Positions 40,801 through 48,401 of a stretch of DNA of 64,000 nucleotides are shown one piece after another. The notes below the pieces were generated by a model. The model did not search any database. It was not told where the DNA came from and saw only the letters and a list, made by a program, of their open reading frames with translations. The translations under genes were made by a program, and so were the position numbers. This DNA comes from Planctomycetota bacterium (lineage in GTDB: Bacteria > Planctomycetota > PUPC01 > DSUN01), in the NCBI GenBank assembly GCA_035384565.1, contig DAOOIT010000006.1:70584-134583 (forward strand). The letters are read 5' to 3'. Position 1 is the stretch's first letter, and each line of letters starts with the position of its first letter.

Positions 40801-41857
40801 GCCCTGGGGCGCCCCCGTGCACCTCGGCCCTCGGGTGAACACCCCGGCGGAGGACCAGGACCCGTGCCTCTCCCCCGATGGCCTGGCGCTCTTCTTCTCG
40901 TCCAATCGGCGGGGGAAGGACGAACTCTGGATGTGCACGCGGCAGGCCAAATCCGAACCTTTCGGCGAGCCCGTGAACCTGGGCGCGGGCGTCAACAGCG
41001 GCGGCCATGCCCGCGGGCCGGCGCTCTCCGCCGACGGCCGCACCCTGTACTTCGACTCCGACCTGAAGCCGGGCAAGCCCGACGGCAGCGGCCTCTGGCA
41101 GGCGCCCCTCGTGCCGCCGGAAGCTGCCCAACCCGCCCCGCCCCCTGCCGACGACGCCCGCTGGGGGCCGTGGGAGGAGTTGTTCGATGGCAAGACCCTC
41201 AAGGGCTGGGAGCGCCAGCGCGGCCAGAAGTTCGACCAGGGCAAGGCCCAGGTGGATGGCGACCGCATCCTGCTGTTCGGCGGCCGGCCCGCCGCCTCGA
41301 TTGGCTGGACCGGCGCGTTCCCCGACAGCGACTACGAGGTCGAGGTCGAGGCCATGCGCACGGGCCGCCAGAACTGCTTCTGCGCCATCGGCTTTCCCAT
41401 CGGCCAGGGCGGGGCCACCTTCGTGGCCGGCGACATAGACGGCACCGCGGTCGGCCTTGACGGGGTGGATGGCAAGGATGCCCTCGAAAACGCTACGGGA
41501 CGGCGCAAGACCTTCGCCCCCAACCGCTGGTATCGCGTGCGGGTGCAGGTGGCTCAGGGCCGCGTGCGCGCGTGGATTGACGGGGAACAGGTCGTGGACC
41601 TGCCGACCGCGGGGCACATGTTCACACATCGCGACCCCAACTTCGCCTTCCGCGTGATGGCGTGGGCCGCCGACGCGGCCGTGCGCACCGTTCGCCTGCG
41701 TCAGATCAAAGCCGTGGGCGCGCAGGCGCCCACGGCAGGGCCGGCGGATTCCGGTCTTGCATCGTGCGCGCGGTGCCTTATAATGAGGATAGGCCGGGCG
41801 CGAACGCCCGAAAACCATCCGGCGCGAAAGGAACAACCTCTGCCGTGTTCGTGCTGA
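37871..41857 (+). CDS. Membrane Ser/Thr protein kinase fused to two PD40 beta-propellers and a DUF1080 domain
   Basis: 1328 residues. A zinc-ribbon-like CPKC (about 7-10) and CPGC (about 27-30) precede a complete Hanks-type kinase (about 53-310): IGRGGMGAVYKG, AIKVL, HRDIKPANILL, ADFGLAKR, GTPLYMAPE. Three 12-residue repeats (GGASxPRVSGPV) and a transmembrane helix (about 386-409) follow. Outside the cell are a short TPR-like segment, two homologous PD40 propellers starting at about 524 and 806 (each opens ANGWRVGKPVNLGPVVNS), then a DUF1080/3-keto-disaccharide hydrolase-like jelly roll (about 1098-1279). The last 48 residues look like read-through of a hairpin repeat. Kinase with an extracytoplasmic glycan-sensing end is the obvious reading, but that is inference. 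Confidence 0.88.
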   Translation: MAKHPAKCPKCKTRLEYESAVDGQVVCPGCKAVLTAPGKGRRADPLLGQALGEFEILELIGRGGMGAVYKGRQPSLDRFVAIKVLPQRFAEDASFLERFHREARAAAAISHPNIIEVYAVGQDKGHEFIAMEFVDGDSLAGLLKREGRLPPERALEIMRDVASALADAHAKGIVHRDIKPANILLTARGRVKVADFGLAKRAGVDISVTHTGASLGTPLYMAPEIARGELDNPSSDLYALGATFYQAISGRPPFDGATPAELIVKHVNNPVPPLQSLAPECPPALCRIIHLLLSKNPAHRHSSADKLVEALDKVGARLAGGAGGGASVPRVSGPVGGASAPRVSGPVGGASLPRVSDATRTLPGSVAPPPAPMPHSRRVGGVSSRRVFLFGGIAAAVLLAVVVFIALPGPASQSTIRNPKSPVPPSATPGTQHPTPSSSAFESHAALCLQYARTCVERKDWAKAKEYLDELADKYAATRVAADNKSAIAALRSQAEAVLKPTPMAKVGPKVAPEVEPKGKLAQEWTALANGWRVGKPVNLGPVVNSANIDNDPCISADGRTLLFSSNRQGWGGVWMCRRGGITEDWAPPVKLGPPMSTGTDVSPHLSADGLTLLFASERPGGQGERDLWSSTRRTPDEPWGPPVNLGSRVNSSGSDITPALSADGLTLLFSSDRPGGQGGFDLWICTRNTPAAPWSSPANLGSIVNRSQGDAAPDLSSDGLTLFFQSGRPGGQGGMDLWMCTRRSLTEPFGEAVNLGAGVNCASTDSTPSISADGRTLYFASDRPGGSGGADVYRVSLLRPEPPADEWTTLANGWRVGKPVNLGPVVNSAGTLHCGPTVSTDGLTLLFAAHKGSFDLWMSSRRSTREEWGAPATLGPPVNGPGEARDPCLSSDGLTLLFASGRPGGQGQSDLWMSVRRRPDDPWEPPTNLGPTVNSVHHDSQPCLSSDGLTLLYCSSRPSGAGGKDLWMCTRAAAAAPWGAPVHLGPRVNTPAEDQDPCLSPDGLALFFSSNRRGKDELWMCTRQAKSEPFGEPVNLGAGVNSGGHARGPALSADGRTLYFDSDLKPGKPDGSGLWQAPLVPPEAAQPAPPPADDARWGPWEELFDGKTLKGWERQRGQKFDQGKAQVDGDRILLFGGRPAASIGWTGAFPDSDYEVEVEAMRTGRQNCFCAIGFPIGQGGATFVAGDIDGTAVGLDGVDGKDALENATGRRKTFAPNRWYRVRVQVAQGRVRAWIDGEQVVDLPTAGHMFTHRDPNFAFRVMAWAADAAVRTVRLRQIKAVGAQAPTAGPADSGLASCARCLIMRIGRARTPENHPARKEQPLPCSC
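38840..38947 (+). repeat. Three tandem 36-bp repeats inside the kinase gene
   Basis: Units at 38840-38875, 38876-38911 and 38912-38947. Each encodes 12 residues (GGASVPRVSGPV, GGASAPRVSGPV, GGASLPRVSDAT) and contains a GGGGC...GCCCC hairpin. The first two are nearly identical at DNA level. Confidence 0.85.
41711..41736. repeat. Perfect 11-bp palindrome near the 3' end of the kinase gene
   Basis: GCCGTGGGCGC (41711-41721) and its complement (41726-41736), 4-base loop, right where the DUF1080 domain ends. The residues after it have no domain, so it may be an inserted repeat that removed the original stop. Confidence 0.55.
41757..41784 (+). promoter_or_regulatory. Promoter-like sequence inside the 3' end of the kinase gene
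   Basis: TTGCAT (41757-41762), 16 bases, perfect TATAAT (41779-41784). No recognisable gene begins directly downstream; rarA starts 558 bases later. Confidence 0.35.
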
Positions 41858-42076
41858 GCCAGGCTTGGCAATGTCCAACCGACAACCACGCGAGGGAAGC
41901 AGCAGAACTGTCAGCGGATAACACGCCTCGGCCGAGGACGTTTGAACCTGGCATTCTGCTTCCCACCTAGCAGCGGGGTTGGCGCCGCCGGCTCCACGGC
42001 ACAGTGCGGAGGTTGTTCTTTGGGCCGGATGGATGAATGGATGGGTGGATGCGTGAAGGAGACAACCGGTACTCGT

Positions 42077-42184
42077 CCCTACGCTCCGCGTGGGGATGGG
42101 ATTCCGGACGCTCCCGCGTCCGTCTTCCTCTCGCGAAGGGCCGGGGGGCGGCCGCCGAACATGCCCCCACTCAGAGCGTAGGGG
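42077..42184. repeat. Imperfect inverted repeat, 22-base arms
   Basis: Left arm 42077-42098 reads TCCCTACGCTCCGCGTGGGG..., right arm 42163-42184 is its near complement (CCCCTACGCTCTGAGTGGGG when inverted). The arms are separated by 64 bases. It looks like two copies of one dispersed repeat in opposite orientation. Confidence 0.5.
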
Positions 42185-42278
42185 CGAGGAGATCACTCGG
42201 ACACACACGGACAGGCACCGGCGCGCCGGTTCGTGGGCGATGAGCGTCCGTGTCGGTCCGTGTAGGTCCAGACAGGGC

Positions 42279-42307
42279 TTGCGCGGCGCTCGGCTTCGGC
42301 TTATTCT
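42279..42307 (+). promoter_or_regulatory. Promoter of rarA
   Basis: TTGCGC (42279-42284), 17 bases, TATTCT (42302-42307), 35 bases before the ATG at 42342. Confidence 0.45.
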
Positions 42308-42341
42308 GATTGCGGATTACGGATTCCAGAACGAAGGCAAA

Positions 42342-43691
42342 ATGGACCTGTTCGCCCCCCCATCAGACGACGAACCCCAGGTCGCGGCCAGCGCGCCGCT
42401 CGCGGCGCGCATGCGCCCGCGAACGCCCGACGAGTTTGTGGGCCAGGGGCACTTCTTCGGCCCCGGCAAGCTGCTGCGGCGCATGCTCGAGGCCGACCGC
42501 CTGGCCTCGGTGATCTTCTACGGGCCGCCGGGCACGGGCAAGACGGCCCTCGCCCATGTGATCGCCCGCCACACCCAGGCACGCTTCGTCGCCCTCAACG
42601 CTGCAGCCTCCAACGTGGCCGAGATGCGCGAACTCCTCGCCGCCGCCCGCGACCGCCATCGCGCCGGCAAGCGCACCGTGCTGTTCGTGGACGAACTCCA
42701 CCGCTTCAACAAAGCCCAGCAAGACGTGCTCCTGCCCGACGTGGAGGAGGGCGTGGTGCGCATGATCGGCGCCACCACCCACAACCCCTTCTTCACCGTC
42801 ACCTCGGCCCTGGTCTCGCGCTCTCAGATCTTCGAGTTCAAGCCGCTAACCCGTGACGACCTGAGGGCCATCCTCCGCCGCGCCTTGGCCGACCCCGAAC
42901 GCGGCCTCGGCAGCTACAAGGTCGAACTGACCGAGGAGGCGCTCGACCACTTGGCCGAGGTGTCCGACGGCGACGCCCGTCGCGCGCTCAACGCCCTCGA
43001 GGTCGGCGTGCTCACCACCCCGCCCGGCCCCGACGGCGTAGTGCGCTACGACCTCAAGGTGGCCGAAGACTCCATCCAGCGCAAGGCCGTGGTCTACGAC
43101 CGCGACGAGGACTCGCACTACGACGCGGCGTCGGCTTTCATCAAGAGCATGCGCGGCAGCGACCCCGACGCGGCGCTCTACTGGATGGCCAAGATGCTGG
43201 AGGGCGGCGAGGATCCGCGCTTCGTGGCCCGCCGCATCGTCATCTGCGCGGCCGAGGACGTGGGGAACGCCGCCCCGCTCGCCCTCGTGCTGGCCAACGC
43301 CGCGCTTCAGGTCTCGGAGTTCGTCGGCCTCCCCGAGGCGCGCATTCCGCTCGCCCAAGCCGTCACCTACATCGCCACCTGCCCCAAGAGCAACGCGGCC
43401 TACCTCGCGATTGACCGCGCGATGGAGGACGTGCGCGAGGGCCGCGTGCTCGAGGTGCCCGAGCATCTGCGCGACGCCCACTACCGCGGCGCCAAGCGGC
43501 TCGGACGCGGCGAGGGCTACCAATATGCCCACGAGGGCGAGGGGCACTTCGTGGCCCAGGAGTACATGCCCGTCGAGCGCACCTACTACGAGCCCACCGA
43601 CGAAGGGGCCGAGAAGCAGATCAAGGAGAGGCTGGAAGCGTGGAGAAAGCGCAAGCACGAGAAGAAATCGCCCGACGCCTCGCCCAGTTGA
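42342..43691 (+). CDS. rarA: Replication-associated recombination ATPase RarA (MgsA)
   Basis: AAA+ clamp-loader-like ATPase acting at stalled forks and single-strand gaps. 449 residues: RMRPRTPDEFVGQGH at the N terminus, Walker A GPPGTGKT (61-68), Walker B VLFVDELHRFNKAQQDVLLP, GATTHNPFFTVTSALVSRSQ with the sensor and arginine-finger segment, then the MgsA-type C-terminal domain (YDRDEDSHYDAASAFIKSMR, GEDPRFVARRIVICAAEDVG, YIATCPKSNAAYLAIDRAME). The ATG at 42342 has AAGG 4-8 bases upstream; the frame is open further back but runs through repeats. Its 3' end overlaps the next gene by 52 bases. Confidence 0.95.
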   Translation: MDLFAPPSDDEPQVAASAPLAARMRPRTPDEFVGQGHFFGPGKLLRRMLEADRLASVIFYGPPGTGKTALAHVIARHTQARFVALNAAASNVAEMRELLAAARDRHRAGKRTVLFVDELHRFNKAQQDVLLPDVEEGVVRMIGATTHNPFFTVTSALVSRSQIFEFKPLTRDDLRAILRRALADPERGLGSYKVELTEEALDHLAEVSDGDARRALNALEVGVLTTPPGPDGVVRYDLKVAEDSIQRKAVVYDRDEDSHYDAASAFIKSMRGSDPDAALYWMAKMLEGGEDPRFVARRIVICAAEDVGNAAPLALVLANAALQVSEFVGLPEARIPLAQAVTYIATCPKSNAAYLAIDRAMEDVREGRVLEVPEHLRDAHYRGAKRLGRGEGYQYAHEGEGHFVAQEYMPVERTYYEPTDEGAEKQIKERLEAWRKRKHEKKSPDASPS

Positions 43692-44206
43692 CCGCCGAGC
43701 AGCGCCGCGAGGCGAGTCGGCGCATTCGTCGCCTCGTGGCCGAACTGCCCGAGTTCCAGCGGGCGCGCACCGTGCTCCTCTTCGTGTCGCTGCCCGACGA
43801 GGCCGACACGCTCGGGCTCATCGCCGACGCCCTGGCCGCCGGCAAAGCCGTGGCCGTGCCCAAGGTGGACCGGAAGCGCAAGGCGATGGACGCCTGCCGG
43901 CTGCACGCCCTCGACCGCGGTCTGGCCCCCGGCGTCTTCGGCATCCCCGAGCCGGAGGCTGCCGCGGTGGTGGAGCCTGGAGCGATAGACTTCGTCCTCG
44001 TGCCGGCCCGCGGCTACGACCGCGAGGGCAACCGCATCGGGCGTGGCGGCGGCTACTACGACCGCTACATGGCCCACCCCGGCTTCCACGCCACGCGCTG
44101 CGGCATTGCCTTCGCCGCCCAGATCCTCGACTCCGTGCCCCACGATGCGCACGACCTGCCGGTGGAGATGCTGGTGACGGAGAATGGCGTGTTGCGGTTC
44201 GAGTGA
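43640..44206 (+). CDS. 5-formyltetrahydrofolate cyclo-ligase
   Basis: Converts 5-formyl-THF to 5,10-methenyl-THF using ATP, in one-carbon metabolism. 188 residues: an N-terminal helical part (AREEIARRLAQLTAEQRREA), VLLFVSLPDEADTLGLIADA, GKAVAVPKVDRKRKAM, and the ATP/folate site IDFVLVPARGYDREGNRIGRGGGYYDRYM. The GTG at 43640 lies inside the end of rarA (52-base overlap), with AAGGAG in rarA 10-15 bases before it. The overlap implies co-transcription. Confidence 0.93.
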   Translation: MEKAQAREEIARRLAQLTAEQRREASRRIRRLVAELPEFQRARTVLLFVSLPDEADTLGLIADALAAGKAVAVPKVDRKRKAMDACRLHALDRGLAPGVFGIPEPEAAAVVEPGAIDFVLVPARGYDREGNRIGRGGGYYDRYMAHPGFHATRCGIAFAAQILDSVPHDAHDLPVEMLVTENGVLRFE

Positions 44207-44325
44207 GGAGGTTGGGGGGGAGCCCGTCTTGGAAAAGGGGCTCTCCTCCAGTCCCCACTCCCGAAAACCTTCACATCGGCACCTCCGCGGACCCGACACC
44301 GAAGTCTTTGGAGAGGGATCGGGGA

Positions 44326-44348
44326 GAAGCCTTCCTTCAGGAAGGTTC
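44326..44348. terminator. Hairpin between convergent genes
   Basis: GAAGCCTTCC (44326-44335) and GGAAGGTTC (44340-44348), with a G-T pair and a 4-base loop, sit between the cyclo-ligase end (44206) and the holA end (44360). A second weaker pair (GGAGCCC/GGGGCTC) is near 44219-44246. Confidence 0.5.
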
Positions 44349-44359
44349 TTCCAGTTTCC

Positions 44360-45388
44360 TCATGCACACAGCCTGATGAGGAGGTGTTCGAGGATGTGGC
44401 GGGGGTCCATGGCGGAGGTCTTGGAGGCCAGGTCGGCCTCGAGCAGGAGGTCGAAGGCGCGCAGGAGTTCGCGGCGGGTGCGGCGGCTGGCCTGGGCAAT
44501 GGTCTGCACCAGGAAGTGGCCAGGTCTCATCCGCAGCGCCCTGGAAATCTGCTCTTCCGACTTCCCGTTGTCCAGGAGCGTGCGGGTGTTGATCAGGCGC
44601 TCGAGCGCCCAGCGGACCATGCTGAGGATGTAGTTGGGGTCGTTGCCCTGGGCAAGGAGATGCTCGAGGACGCGGAGGGCCTTGGCCGGCTCCTTGTGGC
44701 CCAGGGCGTCGGTGAGCTTGAAGATGGTGGTGACGGGGAGGTCCTCGATCAGGGCGTCCACGTCCTTGGCCGTGATGGTGTCGCGTGCGCCGACGTAGAG
44801 GGCGAGCTTGGCGAGGCTCTGGTCGGCGATGGGCAGGTTGACGCCCACGCAGTCGGCCAGGCGGCGGGCGGCGGCGGGATCCATGCGCTTGCCGTGCTCC
44901 CGGGCGCGGGCGGCGATCCAGCGGGGCAGCTCATACTCGCGTGGGGCGGTGCAGACGACGACCATGCCCACCTTACGGACCGCGAGGCCGGGCTTCTCGT
45001 TCTTCGGCAGCCGGTCGAGCGTCAGCACGAGGGTGCCCGTTTTCGATGGCTTCTCGAGATAGGCGAGGAGAGCGTCGCGCCCGTTGGCGACGAAGGTGCC
45101 GGCGTCCTCGATGAGCACCAGACGCCGTGGCGCGAGAAAAGCCGGCGTGCGCAGCTCGTCGAAGACCTCCTTGGGGTCGGGCGCCTCCGCGCCCGTGTAC
45201 TGGCTGAGGGCCAGATCGGGGTCGGAGTCCTTGAGCAGGGCGCGGCGCAGGGCCTGGAGGGCCTGGGCGCGGGCGAACGGCTCGTCGCCGATGATGGCGT
45301 AGACGGGCAACGGCGGGCCGTGCCGAAGGTGTTCTGCCAGGGCGTCGGGCGTCGCGTCGTCGGGCAATGGCGGCTTGGGCACAGGCAC
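44360..45388 (-). CDS. holA: DNA polymerase III subunit delta
   Basis: Clamp-loader delta subunit, which opens the beta sliding clamp. 342 residues: YAIIGDEPFARAQALQALRR at the N terminus, the DnaN-contact region (VFDELRTPAFLAPRRLVLIE), then YLEKPSKTGTLVLTLDRLP, the AAA+-like lid with VGVNLPIADQSLAKLALYVG, and the collar helices (PNYILSMVRWALERLINTRT). As usual for delta there is no functional Walker A. It starts 32 bases after the response-regulator stop, so it is probably read from the histidine-kinase promoter, which is an odd pairing. Confidence 0.93.
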   Translation of the reverse strand: MPVPKPPLPDDATPDALAEHLRHGPPLPVYAIIGDEPFARAQALQALRRALLKDSDPDLALSQYTGAEAPDPKEVFDELRTPAFLAPRRLVLIEDAGTFVANGRDALLAYLEKPSKTGTLVLTLDRLPKNEKPGLAVRKVGMVVVCTAPREYELPRWIAARAREHGKRMDPAAARRLADCVGVNLPIADQSLAKLALYVGARDTITAKDVDALIEDLPVTTIFKLTDALGHKEPAKALRVLEHLLAQGNDPNYILSMVRWALERLINTRTLLDNGKSEEQISRALRMRPGHFLVQTIAQASRRTRRELLRAFDLLLEADLASKTSAMDPRHILEHLLIRLCA

Positions 45389-45420
45389 TCCCTCTGCGGA
45401 TTCGGCTGCGGGTCGTGGCC

Positions 45421-46815
45421 TCAGGATTCCTCCGGGGGCTTGGGGCCTCGGTCGATCTGGATGTTGTATTTTTCCATGCGGTATTGCAGGGTACGGCGGG
45501 TGAGGCCGAGGAGCTCGGCGGCCCGGGACTGGTTTCCGCCGGTCTTGCGCAGGGCGGCCTCAAGGAGCGTGCGCTCGAACTCTTCGATGGAGAAGCCCGG
45601 GCGCAGGAGCTGCGACGCCACGTCGTCGGGGACGTCGCGGCTGATGTCGGGGTTGAGCGCGATGTCGTCCGGGCCGATCATGGCGCCTTGGGCCATGACG
45701 ACGGAGCGTTCGATGCAGTTCTCGAGCTCGCGCACGTTACCGGGCCAGTTGTAGGCCAGCAGCTTCTGCTGGGCGGCGGGGGTGAGGCCCTGGATGCCCT
45801 TGCGGTTGCGCTGGTTGAAGCGCTCGAGGAAGTGGCTCGCCAGGAGCAAGACGTCCTCGCGCCGCTCGCGCAGGGGCGGGAGCAGGATGGGGACGACGTT
45901 GATGCGGTAGTAGAGGTCCTCGCGGAAGTCGCCCTCGCGCACGGCGGCCTCGAGCTTGCGGTTGGTCGAGGCGATGATGCGCACGTCCACGCTGATGGTT
46001 TCGTTGCCGCCGACGCGCTGGAACTCGCGCTCCTGGAGCACGCGGAGAAGCTTGGCCTGAAGGGCGGGGGACATCTCGGAGATTTCGTCGAGGAACAGCG
46101 TGCCGCGGTGGGCGGCCTCGAAGCGGCCCTTGCGCTGCGCGTGCGCGCCGGTGAACGAGCCGCGCTCGTGGCCGAACAGCTCGCTCTCGAGGAGCGTTTC
46201 GGGGATGGCGGCGCAATTGACCTTGACCAGCGGGCACTTGGCCCTCGGACTGTGGTCGTGGATGGCGGAGGCGACGAGTTCCTTGCCCGTGCCGCTCTCG
46301 CCGCGGATGAGCACCGTGGCATCGGTGGGGGCCACGGTGCGGATGGTCTCGAGCACGGCGCGGATGGCCGGCGACGAGCCGATCAGGCGGGTGGCCCTGC
46401 GCTCAGCCTGGATTTCCTCGCGGAGCGCGCGGTTCTCGTCGCGCAGCGCGTGGAGTTCGAAGAGGCGCCGCAGCGTGCCGAGCAGGCGCTCGGTGTCCAC
46501 GGGCTTCGCCAGGTAATCGTACGCCCCGCGCTTGACGGCCTCGACGGCCGTCTGAATGGTGCCGTAGGCCGTGAGGATGATGACGTCGGTGTCAGGATAC
46601 AGGCGGCGGATCTCGTCGCAGAGCTCGACGCCCGTCATCTCGCGCATGCGCAGGTCGGTGAGGACGATGGGGTAGGGCGTCTTGGCCAACTGCGCGAGGG
46701 CTTCGGGGGGGGAGTTGGCCACGTCGGCCCCGTAGCCCTCCATCTGGAGGTTCTTGCGCAGGGCCTCGGCCGTCTGCCAATCGTCATCTACGATGAGGAT
46801 TCGATCATCCGGCAT
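45421..46815 (-). CDS. NtrC-family sigma-54 response regulator
   Basis: 464 residues in three domains: a receiver (phospho-acceptor D54 in VLTDLRM, T82 in LTAYG, K104 in LAKPVD), an AAA+ sigma-54 activator domain (GESGTGKELVASAIH, GSFTGA loop, GTLFLDEISEM, NWPGNVRELENCIE), and a Fis-type HTH (GNQSRAAELLGLTRRTLQYR). The sigma-54 loop has GSFTGA rather than GAFTGA, a common and active variant. The start overlaps the kinase stop by 11 bases, so the pair is a two-component system. Target promoters are not evident in the window. Confidence 0.95.
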   Translation of the reverse strand: MPDDRILIVDDDWQTAEALRKNLQMEGYGADVANSPPEALAQLAKTPYPIVLTDLRMREMTGVELCDEIRRLYPDTDVIILTAYGTIQTAVEAVKRGAYDYLAKPVDTERLLGTLRRLFELHALRDENRALREEIQAERRATRLIGSSPAIRAVLETIRTVAPTDATVLIRGESGTGKELVASAIHDHSPRAKCPLVKVNCAAIPETLLESELFGHERGSFTGAHAQRKGRFEAAHRGTLFLDEISEMSPALQAKLLRVLQEREFQRVGGNETISVDVRIIASTNRKLEAAVREGDFREDLYYRINVVPILLPPLRERREDVLLLASHFLERFNQRNRKGIQGLTPAAQQKLLAYNWPGNVRELENCIERSVVMAQGAMIGPDDIALNPDISRDVPDDVASQLLRPGFSIEEFERTLLEAALRKTGGNQSRAAELLGLTRRTLQYRMEKYNIQIDRGPKPPEES

Positions 46816-48202
46816 TGTCGGTCTCGCTGGTGGAGGGCTGGAGCGGGAGAGTCATCGTCACGAGCACCCCGCCCTCGGGCCGGTTGGCGACGGCCAGGGT
46901 GCCGCCGTGGGCCTCCACGGTGCGGAGCGAGAGGGCGAGGCCGAGGCCCAGCCCGGCGCGTTTCGTGGTGAAGTACGGCTCGAATACATGGGGCAGGTGG
47001 GCTGCTGCGATGCCCGGCCCTGTGTCGGCGAAGGTCACTCTGGCCGCCCCGTCGGCCTCCTGGCTGGTGATCGTGAGTGTGCCGCCGTCGCGCATCGCCT
47101 GCAAGGCGTTTCTGAGGATGTTCCCGATGACCTGGCTCAGGCGATCCGAGTCGCCGCGGACAGGCAACTGCCCCGCGCCGCGGCGCTCGACGCGCACGTG
47201 GGCCTGGTCGAACTCCCGCGCGAAGAGGGCCAGGGTGTGGTCCAGAATGCTTCCGAGGTCGCAGGGCCGCAGTTCCAGGTCCGTGGGCTTGGCCAGCAGC
47301 ACGAAGTCATCGAGGGTGCGGGTGAGGCGCGAGAGTTCGCCCGACACGATCTCGAAATTGGTGTTCGCCTCCGTGCGCAGGGCTGCATCGTTCGTGCCCT
47401 TGACGATCAGGCGTTCGAGGTAGCGGCAGGTGAGGGCGATGGTGTTGAGCGGGTTGCGAATCTCGTGGGCCACGCCGGCCGCCAGGTTGCCCAGGGCCGC
47501 GAGCCGCTCGGCCTTGGCCCGCTGCCGTTCGGCCGCGGCGATGGCCCGCCGCGCCGAATAGGCGATGGCGGCTAGCGCCACGAGCAGAACGCTCTGGGAG
47601 GTGATGACCACCCACCTCATCTTCGCATCGAGCGCCGTGAAGTGGTCGGCCACAGGGGCGAGCTGGCGATGAACCACCAGGCCTCCCACCAGTTGCCCAC
47701 CATTCCAGAGGGGGGATGTGAAGCACAGGCACGTTGGCGGCTCGCCTTGGGCAGCGCAGTCGTGGGGGAGCACGTAGACCCGCTCCTCCCCCTCGAGGAT
47801 GTGGCGGGCGCAGGTCGTCAAGTCGGAGTCCCCCTCCCGGACCGGGGGCCAGACACGCTGAAGCTTCTCGTCCACCACCAACACGTGGAATTCGTGCGGG
47901 CCCGCGCGCGCCTCCTCGATATCGCCCAGGGCGGCTTGGACCTCGTCGGCGATCTCGCTCAATGAGGCGAGTTGGGGATGGCAGGCGATGAGGGCACGAA
48001 GCCGGGCGAGCAACTCGCCGCCCCGGAGCAGTTCGGCGGATTGTTCGGCATAACGCACGCTGCCCTTGAGCACCAGCGACCTGTGCTCGCGAATCACACG
48101 GCGCTCGATCCGCAGGAGGACCAGCACGGTGGCCACGATGGCCGCCACGCCGAGCAGCGACAGCCACCGCAGCGCGCGGCCAGCCTTCAGGCTCGCGGGC
48201 AT
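46805..48202 (-). CDS. Membrane sensor histidine kinase, partner of the sigma-54 regulator
   Basis: 465 residues: TM1 (about 12-31, RWLSLLGVAAIVATVLVLLR), an extracytoplasmic sensor of about 160 residues with a PAS/CHASE-like layout (HVLVVDEKLQRVWPPVREGD, GGQLVGGLVVHRQL), TM2 (about 200-222), then HisKA with the phospho-His in GVAHEIRNPLNTIAL (about 245) and HATPase (DRLSQVIGNILRNALQAM, DTGPGIAAAHLPHVFEPYFT, GLGLGLALS). The sensor holds CHC-like Cys (TTCARHI, DCAAQGEPPTCLC), possibly a metal or redox site. The ATG at 48202 has GGAAGG upstream. Signal unknown. Confidence 0.92.
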   Translation of the reverse strand: MPASLKAGRALRWLSLLGVAAIVATVLVLLRIERRVIREHRSLVLKGSVRYAEQSAELLRGGELLARLRALIACHPQLASLSEIADEVQAALGDIEEARAGPHEFHVLVVDEKLQRVWPPVREGDSDLTTCARHILEGEERVYVLPHDCAAQGEPPTCLCFTSPLWNGGQLVGGLVVHRQLAPVADHFTALDAKMRWVVITSQSVLLVALAAIAYSARRAIAAAERQRAKAERLAALGNLAAGVAHEIRNPLNTIALTCRYLERLIVKGTNDAALRTEANTNFEIVSGELSRLTRTLDDFVLLAKPTDLELRPCDLGSILDHTLALFAREFDQAHVRVERRGAGQLPVRGDSDRLSQVIGNILRNALQAMRDGGTLTITSQEADGAARVTFADTGPGIAAAHLPHVFEPYFTTKRAGLGLGLALSLRTVEAHGGTLAVANRPEGGVLVTMTLPLQPSTSETDNAG

Positions 48203-48278
48203 ACCGAACCTTCCGTCAGAAACGCCCCGTCGCTCCGCGTCGGGGGCTCGTCCACGACGGCGAGGCGGGATAGACTCG

Positions 48279-48307
48279 AATATAGGTCGTTGCGCGAGTG
48301 CTGTCAA
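48279..48307 (-). promoter_or_regulatory. Promoter of the kinase-regulator-holA operon
   Basis: Minus strand: perfect TTGACA (48307-48302), 17 bases, TATATT (48284-48279), 76 bases before the ATG at 48202. It lies back to back with the plus-strand promoter at 48314-48341. Confidence 0.7.
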
Positions 48308-48313
48308 GCCGTG

Positions 48314-48341
48314 TTGACTCCGCGGCCCTCGTGCCTATAAT
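48314..48341 (+). promoter_or_regulatory. Promoter of the O-antigen-ligase-like gene
   Basis: TTGACT (48314-48319), 16 bases, perfect TATAAT (48336-48341), 60 bases before the ATG at 48402. The -35 box is 7 bases from that of the divergent operon. Confidence 0.75.
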
Positions 48342-48401
48342 CTGGGAGAGCGGGGACCGGTCCTTCGTGGTGCATCCCCCAGCCGAAAGGGCAGCGCGCG
48401 C

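Larger units (their letters stand above)
41858..42341. other. Gene-free stretch with simple and inverted repeats
   Basis: It holds a GGAT-type simple repeat (42027-42051), a long imperfect inverted repeat (42077-42098 against 42163-42184, arms near CCCTACGCTC...GTGGGG), a GTCCGTGT-type pair around 42195-42265, and the rarA promoter. No coding frame is convincing. Confidence 0.5.
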
